Positions 16,769 through 26,892 of a stretch of 64,000 bases of DNA are shown here, in pieces; position 1 is the stretch's first letter, and each line of letters opens with the position of its first letter. The notes under the pieces were generated by a model, which saw only the letters and a list, made by a program, of their open reading frames with translations, was not told where the DNA came from and searched no databases. The DNA lies in assembly GCA_964560495.1 (NCBI GenBank), contig CAZLMM010000011.1, forward strand, positions 1-64,000, in the 5' to 3' direction. The translations under genes and the position numbers were made by a program. The stretch comes from UBA5069 sp964560495 (GTDB lineage Bacteria; Chloroflexota; Anaerolineae; Caldilineales; Caldilineaceae).

Positions 16769-19700
16769 ATGTCTCACACCCGATTTCTGAACTTATTTTT
16801 CACCCTTGTTCTCATCGGCGCCATGATCCTTCCAACGACGCCCGGCTTCGCTCAGGAGAATGCACCCGCAGCGTTGGCGGCCTCGGCGCCCGCCAACGGC
16901 GCAAGTTGGAGCGGCGAGAAGGTCATCTGGACATTCGACCAGTCAGTCGCAGTGACGGATTTCGCTGTACAGCCGCCCATTCTGGGCGATTTTAGCGTCG
17001 AAGGGGCAACAGTCGTTTTCTCAGCCATCGAACCGCCCCAGCCAGAAGTGCGCTATCGCTTCAGCTTTGTAGCCAATGGGGAAGGCGCGCCGCCGGCCAA
17101 TGTCAACCTGACCCTGGTGGGCGCTTCTCCACTGCTCGTGACTGCCACCCAGCCCAGCAATGGCGCAACGGAGGTTGCCACAGATAGCCAGATTGTAGTC
17201 GCTTTCAACCGCCCCGTCGTCCCACTTATGGGCATTGAAGAACAGGCCGACCTGCCGCAGCTGCTCACATTCACCCCACCCGTGGATGGACAAGGCGAGT
17301 GGCTCAACACCAGTATGTACGCTTTCCGACCAACGTTAGGATTGGCTGGCGCCACCGCCTATGAAGTGACCGTTGCGCCTGTCACCGCGGTGGGCGGCGA
17401 GAAACTGGACGCGCCTGTTATCTTTGGCTTCACCACTGCTGCGCCCATCGTGGTGGATTCCCAGCCCCAGGGCAACCAGGCAGCGCCTGACGCTGCCGTC
17501 AGAATCGCCTTCAGCCAACCCATGGACCGCGCCAGCAGTGAAGCCGCATTCAGCCTGACGCGCAAAGGCGGCGAAGCAGAGGATGGCGTCTTCGCCTGGG
17601 ATGAACGTAGCATGACCCTGACCTTCACGCCCACTCAACCCCTTGCGTTTGGCGAAGAATACGTCGTGCGAGTCGACCAATCCGCCCAGCCGGCCAGCAA
17701 GCAGGGCAATCTGCGCATGGGCTACGAACGTGAATTCCGCATCGTCCCGTTGCCTCGAGTCCTCAGCACAAACCCCTCGAATGGCGCGGTGAACACAACG
17801 CCTGACGCCACGGTTGTCGTGCGCTTTAATGCGCCCCTCAGCCGCACCCTTGTCATGAACAACATTGCCATCAGTCCTCTGCTCACCAACACCACCGTCT
17901 ATTCGTACTACAACGAATACGACAACGAGTTGCGGATGGACTGGGTGAAGGAGCCGCAGACCACCTACACCATCACCCTCGGCGCGGCCATTGGCGACAA
18001 CTATGGCAACACCTTCGGCGAGGACTACACCTTCAGCTTCACCACAGGCGATTACAGCCCTTTTGTGCGCATCGACCTGGATCGCTACACGCACTTCAGC
18101 GCCATCACCACAACCCTCGTCAGCGTTCTCTATCGCAACATGGAAGAGTTGCAGGTCGAATTGTTACGTCTACCGCTGAGCGAATTCTACAAGCTCAACG
18201 GCGAAAACCAGTGGGAGTTGTGGGACAACTACCAGGCGCCTGATTATCACTCGAACCTGGTCTGGTCGCGCACCTACACCACTGCACAGGAAGCGAATCT
18301 GACAAGCCGACGCATCATTCGCATCGAAGACGCCGATGGCCAGGTGCTTTCCCCTGGCCTTTATCTTCTCCAGGTGAAAAGGCCGCCCGGACTCCCGCCC
18401 CAGCAGGTCGGTTACGAGCAGGCCGTGCTGATCCTGAGCAATCACAACCTGGTAATAAAGAAAAGCCTGCAAGGGGACAGCCTGGCGTGGCTGACCGACC
18501 TGATCAGCGGAGAGCCGGTGAGCGATCAACCAGTTTCCTTCGTCGTCAATCGCGCCGAACTGGGAGGCGACGTGACCGACGCCGATGGCGTAGTGCGCCA
18601 ACAGGTCTCCGTTCCCCAGGATGCGTTCTATCTCGCCATGATCGCGGTGGCTGGCGAACCGGGCGACGAGGAGTTCGCCATTGCTTCCAGCGACTGGAAC
18701 AACGGCGTCGCCATCTGGGATTTCGGATTGAACGGCGGCTATGTCCTCGACCCCTACCAGAGCTTCTATTACACCGACCGCCCCATCTACCGTCCGGGCC
18801 AGACAGTCTACTGGAAGGGCATCGTGCGCCAGCTTGTCGGCGACAACTATCAGTTGCCGCCGGCTAATCTCCCTGTCTCCATCACCATCCGCAACGACCG
18901 GGGAGAGACCGTCTCTGAGCAACAGATGGAGTTCAGCGACTTTGGAACTGTGAACGACCAGATCGAACTTGCGCCCGACGCAATGACCGGCTATTACTAC
19001 ATCGAGGCGCGCATCCCCATCGCCGAAGATCGCCAGGTATATGGCGGCGTCGGATTCCAGGTCGCCAGTTATCGCAAGCCGGAATTCGAAATAACGCTGA
19101 CGCCTGCGCAGCCTGAGTACACACAGGGCGACGCCATTCGCGTCACTGTACAGGCTAACTACTTCAGCGGCGGCCCCCTTGCCAATGCGCCCCTCACCTG
19201 GCGGCTCATCGCCGACCCCTACTATTTCAATTGGGAGGATGCGCCGGCCAATCGCTATTACAGCTTCACGCCTTACGACCCAGAGCAATATCGCTACGAT
19301 CCCTATGCCGGCCGCAGCTATATTGGCCTGGTGCACGAGGGTGTTGGGATGACTGGCGCAGACGGCAGTTTCGTCATCAGCCTGCCGGCCGATCTGGGCG
19401 ACGCCATCCAGAGCCAGCGTTGGACCATCGACGCCACGGTGCAAAGCCCTACAAACCAATTCGTCACAGGCATGACATCCTTCCCGGTGCACCGAGGCGA
19501 CTTCTACGTCGGTCTCAGCCCACAATCCTATGTGAGCGCGGCGAGCAACGAGAGCATGATCGATGTGGCGACTGTGTCGCCGCAGGGAGAGGCGGTAGGC
19601 GGCGTGGATTTGACCATGCAAGTCTACGAATTCAAGTGGAGCAGCGTCTATGAGCAAGGGGCAGATGGCCGCTTTGTCTGGAAGAGCAGCGTGGAGCGCA

Positions 19701-22621
19701 CACCCGTGGTCACCTCCACCCTACGCACCGACAGCCAGGGCGCAGAGATTTTCACCTGGACGCCGCCCCGTGGTGGGCAATATCAGGTGATAGCCGCCGG
19801 CCAGGATGCCCAGGGTAACGCTATTAGCAGCGCCCTCTTCGTCTACGCCAGCGACGCCGACGCCGAGGCTTTCATCGCCTGGCCGCGCGAGAATAACGAC
19901 CGCATGGAGCTGGTGGCAGACAAGCGCCTCTATGCGCCCGGCGATACGGCCCGAATCCTCACACCCAATCCCTTCCAGGGTGCAGTCAACGCGCTCATTT
20001 CCATCGAGCGCGCCGGCGTGATCGAACACGAGGTGCGCCCGATCGTGGGTAGCAGCGCTGTGCTGGAGATACCGATCACCGAAGCCCAGATTCCCAACAT
20101 CTTCGTCAGCGTGATCCTCGTCAAAGGCATCGACGAAACCAACCCCACTGCGGCCATGCGGGTCGGCTATGCCCAATTGAACGTTGACACAGCAGCGAAG
20201 GAGCTGAACATCGACGTGCAAACCTCTGTCCCGCAAGCCGAGCCAGGCGAAACTGTCCACTACACTCTCACTGTCACCGACCAGCAGGGCGAACCAGTCG
20301 CGGCGGAGGTCAGCGTGGCCGTCATCGACAAGGCGCTCCTGGTGTTAGCTCAGAGCGACGCCCGTTCGCTGGTAGAAGTTTTCTATTTCCAGCGTCCCCT
20401 GGGCGTCGCCACCGGCGCATCGTTGATCATCAATCGCGACCGCCTCAGCCAACAGCTGAGCGAAGGAGGGAAGGGCGGCGGCGGCGGTGGCGGCGGCGGT
20501 CTGGAAGTGCGCGAGGACTTTCCCGACACGGCCTTCTGGCGGGCAGACTTTGCTGCCAATGCCAGCGGAGTGATCACGTTCAGCCTGCCCTTGCCCGATA
20601 ATCTGACCACCTGGCGCCTCAATGCACGCGGCGTCACCGAAGCAACGCTGGTGGGCGACGCCACGCACGATCTGATTGCGACCAAAGCCTTGCAAGTGCG
20701 CCCGTTGCTGCCACGCTTCTTCACCCAGGGCGATCGCGCCCAGATCGGCGCAGCCATCATCAACACCACAGGCGCGCCGGCTGAGGAAGGCGAGCTGACC
20801 ATCGCCGTCTCCGGCGCGACAGTGGACACGCAAGAGACGATTGTCCCCTTCACGTTGCAACCGGGCGAAACGACCCGCTTCGATTTCCCGATCAGCGTGG
20901 ATCAGGCAGCGTCCAGCGTAGTTGTGACCTTCACCGCTCAGGCGACAGGCGAAGACGGCGCGCTCACCGATGCAGTGCGCATGACCCTACCCATCATGCG
21001 CTATGAAACGCCCGAAGTCGTCGCCACTGCTGGCAGCGTGCCCGCTGGCAGCGTCACCGAGGCCATCCTCATCCCCCAAGAAGCCACCGATCAGGGCGAG
21101 ATGTTGGTAACGTTGGAGCCAAGCCTGGCCGCCGGTATGATTGACGGGCTGGATTACCTGAAGCACTACGAGTTCGAGTGTAACGAACAGACCGTCAGCC
21201 GTTTCCTACCCAACCTCTTCACCGTGCGGGCGCTGCGCCTGCTGGAAATCAACAACTCCGACCTGGAGGCCGATCTTGCCTATCAGTTGGGCGTCGGCGT
21301 CCAGCGTTTGGTCAGCCGCCAGAATGCTGACGGCGGCTGGGGCTACTGGCCGCGCGAGGAGAGCAACCCCTTCATCACCTCCTATGTGCTGTGGGGATTG
21401 TGGAACGCCGCCGAGCTGGGCTACACCGTGCCAGAATCGGCCATTGACCGCGGGGTCGCCTATCTTGACCGCTCCTTTGTTGCGCCGGCAGATGTGCAGG
21501 ATGATTGGCGACTCAACGAATTGGCCTTTACCCACTTCGTGCTTTCGGAAATCGGCGACGCTGACCCAGGCCGCATGAGCACCCTCTTCGATGTCCGTGA
21601 ACGCTTGCAACACTATGGTCGGGCCTATCTCGCCCTGGCGCTGCACAACGTCGACCCCGACGACGCCCGCTTGCAGACGCTGTTGGATGATCTGCTGGGC
21701 GCGGCGACGCTCAGCGCAACGGGCGCAGCGTGGCAAGAAACAGCCGTCGATTGGCGCACGCTCAACACCGACGCCCGCACCACCGCCATCGTCCTGGACG
21801 CCTTCGCCCGCATCAACCCAGATGAGCCGCTGCTGCCGGCGGTGGTGCGCTGGCTCATGTTCAACCGGACCGCTGGCGTCTGGTCCAACACACAGGAGAA
21901 TGCCTGGTCGATCATCGGCCTCACGGACTGGATGGTCGCCAGCGGTGAACTGGACGCCGCTTACGACTGGCAGGTCGATCTCAACGGGGAAGAACTGGGC
22001 AGCGGCGCATTCGACCAGGAGCAGATCGACCAGCGCGTGCAGTTGCGCGTCGCCATTGCCGACCTGCTGCGCGATGAGGCGAATCTCTTGCGCATTGCGC
22101 GCAGCGACGACCCTGGTCAACTCTACTACACGACCCATCTGCGCTACTATCTGGATGCGCTGGCCATCGAGCCGAGGGACAGGGGCATCGTTGTGGAGCG
22201 CCGCTTTGACGCAGGAGGCGAGGCGGTGAACAGGGCAGCCGTGGGTGACATCATCAGTGTGACGACAACGATCATCGCGCCCACCAACCTCTATCACGTT
22301 CGCGTCGATACACCCATTCCCGCTGGCGTTGAACCAATCGACCCCAGCCTGGGCGGGCAAGAGCAGCAATATGACGAAAGCGGCAACCCCATCTACATCG
22401 ACAACCCGTGGGGTGTGTGGTCGCCCACCTATCGTGACTTCCGCGACGAGAAGGTTTCCGTCTTCTTCACCTACCTGCCGGCCGGCGCCCATCAGGTCAC
22501 CTTCCAGATACGGGCCAGCACACCGGGCGAATACCGGGTGCTGCCTGTCTATGGCGAACTGATGTACTTCACCGAGGTTTGGGGGAGAAGCGGCGGCAGC
22601 CTCTTCACTGTGACGGAGTAG
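16769..22621 (+). CDS. Secreted alpha-2-macroglobulin family protein with intact thioester
   Basis: A 1950-residue protease-trapping protein. A Sec signal peptide (about residues 1-29, ending near GFAQ) lacks a lipobox, so it is secreted rather than lipid-anchored. Ig-like (Big_5-type) domains occupy roughly 45-450, macroglobulin MG domains follow, and a Gly-rich loop (about 1233-1245) precedes the conserved core. The thioester site is CNEQ at residues 1471-1474, with the cysteine and glutamine both present, in the context YEFECNEQTVSRF. It is followed by an alpha/alpha toroid (repeats such as DGGWGYWPREESNPFIT). The start at 16769 gives the signal peptide; the frame is open from 16694. Its neighbour pbpC supports an envelope-defence role. 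Confidence 0.92.
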   Translation: MSHTRFLNLFFTLVLIGAMILPTTPGFAQENAPAALAASAPANGASWSGEKVIWTFDQSVAVTDFAVQPPILGDFSVEGATVVFSAIEPPQPEVRYRFSFVANGEGAPPANVNLTLVGASPLLVTATQPSNGATEVATDSQIVVAFNRPVVPLMGIEEQADLPQLLTFTPPVDGQGEWLNTSMYAFRPTLGLAGATAYEVTVAPVTAVGGEKLDAPVIFGFTTAAPIVVDSQPQGNQAAPDAAVRIAFSQPMDRASSEAAFSLTRKGGEAEDGVFAWDERSMTLTFTPTQPLAFGEEYVVRVDQSAQPASKQGNLRMGYEREFRIVPLPRVLSTNPSNGAVNTTPDATVVVRFNAPLSRTLVMNNIAISPLLTNTTVYSYYNEYDNELRMDWVKEPQTTYTITLGAAIGDNYGNTFGEDYTFSFTTGDYSPFVRIDLDRYTHFSAITTTLVSVLYRNMEELQVELLRLPLSEFYKLNGENQWELWDNYQAPDYHSNLVWSRTYTTAQEANLTSRRIIRIEDADGQVLSPGLYLLQVKRPPGLPPQQVGYEQAVLILSNHNLVIKKSLQGDSLAWLTDLISGEPVSDQPVSFVVNRAELGGDVTDADGVVRQQVSVPQDAFYLAMIAVAGEPGDEEFAIASSDWNNGVAIWDFGLNGGYVLDPYQSFYYTDRPIYRPGQTVYWKGIVRQLVGDNYQLPPANLPVSITIRNDRGETVSEQQMEFSDFGTVNDQIELAPDAMTGYYYIEARIPIAEDRQVYGGVGFQVASYRKPEFEITLTPAQPEYTQGDAIRVTVQANYFSGGPLANAPLTWRLIADPYYFNWEDAPANRYYSFTPYDPEQYRYDPYAGRSYIGLVHEGVGMTGADGSFVISLPADLGDAIQSQRWTIDATVQSPTNQFVTGMTSFPVHRGDFYVGLSPQSYVSAASNESMIDVATVSPQGEAVGGVDLTMQVYEFKWSSVYEQGADGRFVWKSSVERTPVVTSTLRTDSQGAEIFTWTPPRGGQYQVIAAGQDAQGNAISSALFVYASDADAEAFIAWPRENNDRMELVADKRLYAPGDTARILTPNPFQGAVNALISIERAGVIEHEVRPIVGSSAVLEIPITEAQIPNIFVSVILVKGIDETNPTAAMRVGYAQLNVDTAAKELNIDVQTSVPQAEPGETVHYTLTVTDQQGEPVAAEVSVAVIDKALLVLAQSDARSLVEVFYFQRPLGVATGASLIINRDRLSQQLSEGGKGGGGGGGGGLEVREDFPDTAFWRADFAANASGVITFSLPLPDNLTTWRLNARGVTEATLVGDATHDLIATKALQVRPLLPRFFTQGDRAQIGAAIINTTGAPAEEGELTIAVSGATVDTQETIVPFTLQPGETTRFDFPISVDQAASSVVVTFTAQATGEDGALTDAVRMTLPIMRYETPEVVATAGSVPAGSVTEAILIPQEATDQGEMLVTLEPSLAAGMIDGLDYLKHYEFECNEQTVSRFLPNLFTVRALRLLEINNSDLEADLAYQLGVGVQRLVSRQNADGGWGYWPREESNPFITSYVLWGLWNAAELGYTVPESAIDRGVAYLDRSFVAPADVQDDWRLNELAFTHFVLSEIGDADPGRMSTLFDVRERLQHYGRAYLALALHNVDPDDARLQTLLDDLLGAATLSATGAAWQETAVDWRTLNTDARTTAIVLDAFARINPDEPLLPAVVRWLMFNRTAGVWSNTQENAWSIIGLTDWMVASGELDAAYDWQVDLNGEELGSGAFDQEQIDQRVQLRVAIADLLRDEANLLRIARSDDPGQLYYTTHLRYYLDALAIEPRDRGIVVERRFDAGGEAVNRAAVGDIISVTTTIIAPTNLYHVRVDTPIPAGVEPIDPSLGGQEQQYDESGNPIYIDNPWGVWSPTYRDFRDEKVSVFFTYLPAGAHQVTFQIRASTPGEYRVLPVYGELMYFTEVWGRSGGSLFTVTE

Positions 22622-22699
22622 GAATTTGGCCAGGGTGTGCAGGACAAAGCCCCATCCTGTACATCCTGGCATCCTGTCTGAAAGTGATCTTGCCTCACC

Positions 22700-23590
22700 A
22701 TGAATAGAGTACGCATGTCACGCCGCCGCTTCTTGTTCGGCCTGGCCGGTCTGGCAGGAGCGGCGGCGCTCACCGCCGGCTACGGCCGATACGTTGAACC
22801 TTCGTGGGTGCAGGTGGATAGAGTCGCCCTGCCCATCCCACATCTGCCCCCACATCTTGCTGGCAAACGATTTGCCCAGATCTCCGATCTCCACATTGGC
22901 GCCTTCTTCACCATCGAACAGCTTGCCGACGTCTTTGCGCGCATCGACACGTTGGGCGTCGATTTCGTCATGCTCACGGGTGACTTCGTGACCGCGCGCG
23001 TCCGTGAGCGCGCCGCCCAGACCAGAGCACGATTGGCCGCCGCGGATTCGCTCATCGAGCCGTTGCGCCAGGCGCCTGCGCCCGCCTTCGCCGTGATCGG
23101 CAACCACGACCTGTGGGGCGGCGTCGCGCCCATCGAGAAGATGTTGGCCGAGGCGCAGGTCACCCTGCTGCGCAACCGCGGCGTGGAGGTGGACGCTGGC
23201 TTGTGGCTGGCGGGCGTCGACGACATCTGGAGCGGACGCCCCGACCTGAGAGGCGCGCTGTCCGCCAGCCCGACCGACGCAATCAATATGCTCATGGCCC
23301 ATGAACCCGATTACTTCGACACCGTGCTCGCCCAGGATGCGCCCGTTGCGGCTCAGTTCAGCGGCCACAGCCATGGTGGGCAAGTACGGCTGCCTTCCTT
23401 GCATGCAGGTCCGGGTGGGCTATATAGTTTTGCGCCCATCGTACCGCTCTACAGCGAGCGTTATCCCATCGGCCTGCACCAGACCGCCGGGCGATGGGTC
23501 TACACCAACCGCGGCCTGGGCTGCTGGCCCGTGCCCTATCGCATCAACTGCCCGCCCGAAGTCACCGTCTTCGAGTTACAGCCCCTTTGA
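22700..23590 (+). CDS. Tat-exported metallophosphoesterase (YaeI-like)
   Basis: A 296-residue calcineurin-like phosphoesterase. The twin-arginine signal (SRRRFLFG, residues 7-14, followed by a hydrophobic stretch) sends it across the membrane. The five metal motifs are visible: DLH (about residue 63), GD (TGDF), GNHD, the later H in AHEP and GHSHGGQ. Family members hydrolyse phosphodiesters in lipids or nucleotides, for example UDP-sugars or phospholipids at the membrane face. It follows the macroglobulin gene by 78 bases on the same strand, so it probably belongs to the same envelope operon. Confidence 0.9.
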   Translation: MNRVRMSRRRFLFGLAGLAGAAALTAGYGRYVEPSWVQVDRVALPIPHLPPHLAGKRFAQISDLHIGAFFTIEQLADVFARIDTLGVDFVMLTGDFVTARVRERAAQTRARLAAADSLIEPLRQAPAPAFAVIGNHDLWGGVAPIEKMLAEAQVTLLRNRGVEVDAGLWLAGVDDIWSGRPDLRGALSASPTDAINMLMAHEPDYFDTVLAQDAPVAAQFSGHSHGGQVRLPSLHAGPGGLYSFAPIVPLYSERYPIGLHQTAGRWVYTNRGLGCWPVPYRINCPPEVTVFELQPL

Positions 23591-23936
23591 TGACCTCCAC
23601 GCTTTTTCACCGATTTCCAGCCGTCGCTTCCCTCCTGCCCAGAGGTGCGTTGTATATGCAAATTGATAGTTTGTACGCCATGTCATGTAGAATGACCAGA
23701 TAGAGGATAATGCCCAGCTGCACAAGATGCTGTCGTTGCCAAACAAGTAGTAGTGCAGGCGCACGTCCGCGTTCCCTCATCAGTCTCCAGCCGCCGCTTC
23801 ACGTATCCTTAAACAAGTGATGATGTACTCTCTTCATTGCGAACCATCAGTGACTCGTGACGTGATGCTATTTGGCGTGCAGTTGCGCCAGACCAGCGTC
23901 ATGAACCAATAAACCAAACCTATAGGAGAAAATCCT
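23591..23936. other. Intergenic stretch without a recognised gene
   Basis: These 346 bases separate the phosphoesterase and protease genes. The only possible signals are TTGATA at 23663-23668 with TAGAAT at 23688-23693, spaced 19 bases, which is weak. I see no repeat, RNA gene or coding stretch. Confidence 0.5.
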
Positions 23937-26795
23937 GTGAAACGAGCCTTGTTCTTGCTACCTGTCCTGCTCTTCTTGCTTGCCGCGTGCCAACCCATCC
24001 GGCCGGCGACCGGGGTCGCCGACGGCGCGCCCACCAGCGATGCCAATCTCGCTCGTCCACTGCCCTTTGACCCCTCCGTGCGCATGGGCAAGTTGGATAA
24101 CGGCCTGACCTACTACATCCGGCAGAACGCCGAACCCGAAGAACGAGCGGAACTGTGGTTGGCCGTCAACGCCGGTTCCGTCATGGAAGATGACGACCAG
24201 AAAGGCTTGGCGCATTTCGTCGAGCATATGCTCTTCAATGGTACGCGCAATTTCGAGGGCCGGGCGCTGGTCGATTACTTCGAGCGCATCGGCATGGAAT
24301 TTGGCCCCGACGTCAACGCCTACACCTCATGGGATGAGACCGTTTACACCCTGCAAGTTCCCACCGATGATCCAGAAATTCTGGCAACGGGTCTTCAAAT
24401 TCTCGAAGAGTGGGCCGCTCACGCCACCATCTCGCCCGAAGAGGTCGACGCCGAACGCGGCGTCATCGTCGAGGAGTGGCGACTGCGCGACTTGAATGCG
24501 CAAGGGCGCACCAGTGATGAGCTGGTCAAGACCCTGTTGGCAAATTCGCGCTACGCAAAACGGCTGCCCATCGGCGACATGGAAATCGTCCAAAATGCGC
24601 CAGCGGAGACGCTCAAACGCTTCTATTCTAACTGGTATCGCCCCGAAAATCAGGCTGTCATCGCCGTGGGCGATTTCGACGACCTCGATGCAGTAGAAGC
24701 CATGATCATCGAACGCTTCTCCACCTTGCCCCAAGCAGAGACGCCCCTGGAGCGCCCCGCCTTCCCCGTGGAGGATTACGGCGCCACCAACTATCGGGTG
24801 GTCGTGGACCCCGAGTTCCCCAGTACAGTCATCTACGTCGTCTATAAGCAGGATGTGGAGAGGCCAACAACCGTCAGCGACTTCCGTAAAGGGCTGGTGG
24901 GCGCGCTGACAAGCGAGATGCTCAACCTGCGCCTGGACGACCTCACGCGCCAGGCTGACGCGCCCTTCCTCTTCGCCGTGACCGGCGACACGAACCTGGT
25001 GCGACCGACCGACGTGAGCTTCGCCATCGCCCAGGCAGAGGAAGGCGGCGCGGCCGCCGCGCTCGAAGCAGTGATGACCGAGATCGAACGAGTGCGACAA
25101 CACGGCTTCGCCCCGGTGGAGCTAGAGCAGGCAGCGGCGGATATGCTGCGCAATTTCAAGAGCGCCTATGACGAGCGCAACAACATCGAAAACGCCGCCC
25201 ACGCTGACGCCTATCTGAGCCATTTCTTGCAAGGGATCACCCCGCTGAGTGAGGAAGATAACTACACTCTGGCGCAAGAGCTGCTGTCGGGCATCACCCT
25301 GGATGAAGTCAACCGGCAGGCGTTGAAGATGTTTCCCCAAGGGAATCGCGCCGTCATCGTGATCGCTCCGAAAAAGGAAGGCGTCGCACCCCCCAATGAA
25401 GACCAACTGGCCGAAGTGATGGCGCGCGCAGAAAGCGCGAAGATTGAGCCATACGCGGCGGTCGAGGTCGCCGACGCCTTGATGCAGTCAATCCCGGAGC
25501 CAGCCGGGAGCAGCGCAGAGACAACGTTCCCCGAACTTGGCCTGACAGTCATCACGCTGACCAATGGCGTGCGGGTCTACATGAAGCCCACGGACTTCAA
25601 AGATGATGAAGTGCTGCTCACCCTGCATAGCCCCGGCGGGTCGTCGCTGGTGGAGGATGGGGATTTTCTGGAAGCCGATCTGGCGACAAATCTTGTGACA
25701 CAAAGTGGCGTGGGCGATTTCAGCCAGACCGAGCTGCAACGCGCATTGGCCGGCAAGAGCGTCTCCGTCAACCCCTTCATCGACGACGTCAGCGAGGGCG
25801 TCAGCGCCAGCGGCTCGCCGCAAGACCTTGAAACGCTCCTCCAACTGCTCCACCTCTATCTCACTGACCCGGCCAGCGACCCTGACGCCTTTGTTGCGCT
25901 TCGGCGCCAGATCAGCGATTTCCTCAAGAACCGCTCCCTCACGCCCGAGTCTGCTCTGGAAGACGCCTACCTTGCCATCTTTTGCGGCGACAACATTCGC
26001 TGCAATTATGTGGAGAATTTGCAGGACATCGACGAGTTCGATCTGGAGCGGGCAATCGAACTTTACCGAGACCGGTTTGCCGACCTGAGCGATGCCACAG
26101 TGCTCATCGTGGGCAGCTTCGACCCGGCTCAGGCGACAACGCTGGCCCAAAGCTACATCGGCTCACTGCCCGGCGGCAGCCGCCAGGAGACCTGGATCGA
26201 CCGCAGCCCGGAATTGCCCCAAGGCGTCATCAGCGAGACGGTCAATCGAGGCAAAGAGGCGCGCAGTGTGGTGCAGATCGTCTTCAGTGGGCCCTTCACC
26301 CCCACAGTGGAAAACCGGGTGGCGGCGCGGTTAGTGGAGAGCGTCTTGGACATCCAGGTGCGCGAAGACCTGCGTGAAGCGCGTGGGGGCATCTACGGCG
26401 CTGGCGTCAGCGTCTCTATCGACAACCTGCCCCGCCCGACCTACAGCTTTGAGATCCAATTCACCGCCGAACCGACGCGTGTCGCCGAACTTGTGGAGGC
26501 TGTTTACATGCAAATCGCTGACCTGCGCACAAACGGCCCATCCGCCGACAACTTCGCCAAAGCCCACGAGCAGGCGCGGCGCAATCACGAGGAGAACTTG
26601 AAGGACAACGGCGCCTGGATGTCGTGGCTGGGGCGCTATCTACTCGACCAGGAAGACGAGGTCAGCGCAGTATTGCGCATCGACGACGCCATCGCCAGCG
26701 CAACACCCGCCGAGGTGCAGGCCATGGCGCAGCAGCTTTTCCCAACCGACCGCCACGTGACGCTCATTTTGCACCCAGAGGGGTTCACAGAGTAG
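23937..26795 (+). CDS. M16-family zinc protease lipoprotein (PqqL-like)
   Basis: A 952-residue two-half M16 peptidase. Its GTG start is supported by AGGAG eight bases upstream and by an N-terminal signal with lipobox (LLAACQ, Cys17), so it should be anchored outside the cytoplasmic membrane. The inverted zinc motif HFVEH (about residues 90-94) and the downstream acidic residue region VIVEEWRLRD are present. The second half (about 520-950) is the non-catalytic partner domain of the clam-shell fold. Such proteases degrade small peptides or peptide fragments. A hairpin of repeat family B follows the stop. Confidence 0.9.
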   Translation: MKRALFLLPVLLFLLAACQPIRPATGVADGAPTSDANLARPLPFDPSVRMGKLDNGLTYYIRQNAEPEERAELWLAVNAGSVMEDDDQKGLAHFVEHMLFNGTRNFEGRALVDYFERIGMEFGPDVNAYTSWDETVYTLQVPTDDPEILATGLQILEEWAAHATISPEEVDAERGVIVEEWRLRDLNAQGRTSDELVKTLLANSRYAKRLPIGDMEIVQNAPAETLKRFYSNWYRPENQAVIAVGDFDDLDAVEAMIIERFSTLPQAETPLERPAFPVEDYGATNYRVVVDPEFPSTVIYVVYKQDVERPTTVSDFRKGLVGALTSEMLNLRLDDLTRQADAPFLFAVTGDTNLVRPTDVSFAIAQAEEGGAAAALEAVMTEIERVRQHGFAPVELEQAAADMLRNFKSAYDERNNIENAAHADAYLSHFLQGITPLSEEDNYTLAQELLSGITLDEVNRQALKMFPQGNRAVIVIAPKKEGVAPPNEDQLAEVMARAESAKIEPYAAVEVADALMQSIPEPAGSSAETTFPELGLTVITLTNGVRVYMKPTDFKDDEVLLTLHSPGGSSLVEDGDFLEADLATNLVTQSGVGDFSQTELQRALAGKSVSVNPFIDDVSEGVSASGSPQDLETLLQLLHLYLTDPASDPDAFVALRRQISDFLKNRSLTPESALEDAYLAIFCGDNIRCNYVENLQDIDEFDLERAIELYRDRFADLSDATVLIVGSFDPAQATTLAQSYIGSLPGGSRQETWIDRSPELPQGVISETVNRGKEARSVVQIVFSGPFTPTVENRVAARLVESVLDIQVREDLREARGGIYGAGVSVSIDNLPRPTYSFEIQFTAEPTRVAELVEAVYMQIADLRTNGPSADNFAKAHEQARRNHEENLKDNGAWMSWLGRYLLDQEDEVSAVLRIDDAIASATPAEVQAMAQQLFPTDRHVTLILHPEGFTE

Positions 26796-26803
26796 CAACC
26801 GCA

Positions 26804-26836
26804 ACCTTCCTGGAAGCTGGGAGCTTCCAGGAAGGT
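26804..26836. terminator. 15-bp perfect hairpin between convergent genes (repeat family B, copy 2)
   Basis: Arms 26804-26818 and 26822-26836 are exact complements around GGG. Compared with 8846-8888, the central A of one arm and the T of the other are exchanged, which keeps pairing intact. It sits between the M16 gene (+) and the molybdenum hydroxylase operon (-). Confidence 0.6.
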
Positions 26837-26892
26837 ATCATATCCCGCCTCTCCTTGGCAGTTCCATTCCAATTCCATTCCGCCCTCATGCG

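Noticed and set aside
18170..19657. Long minus-strand frame opposite the macroglobulin gene
   Set aside because: High-GC codon bias creates antisense open frames; no motif or start signal.
23663..23693. TTGATA/TAGAAT as promoter of the M16 protease gene
   Set aside because: Spacing of 19 bases and distance of about 240 bases to the start make it unconvincing.
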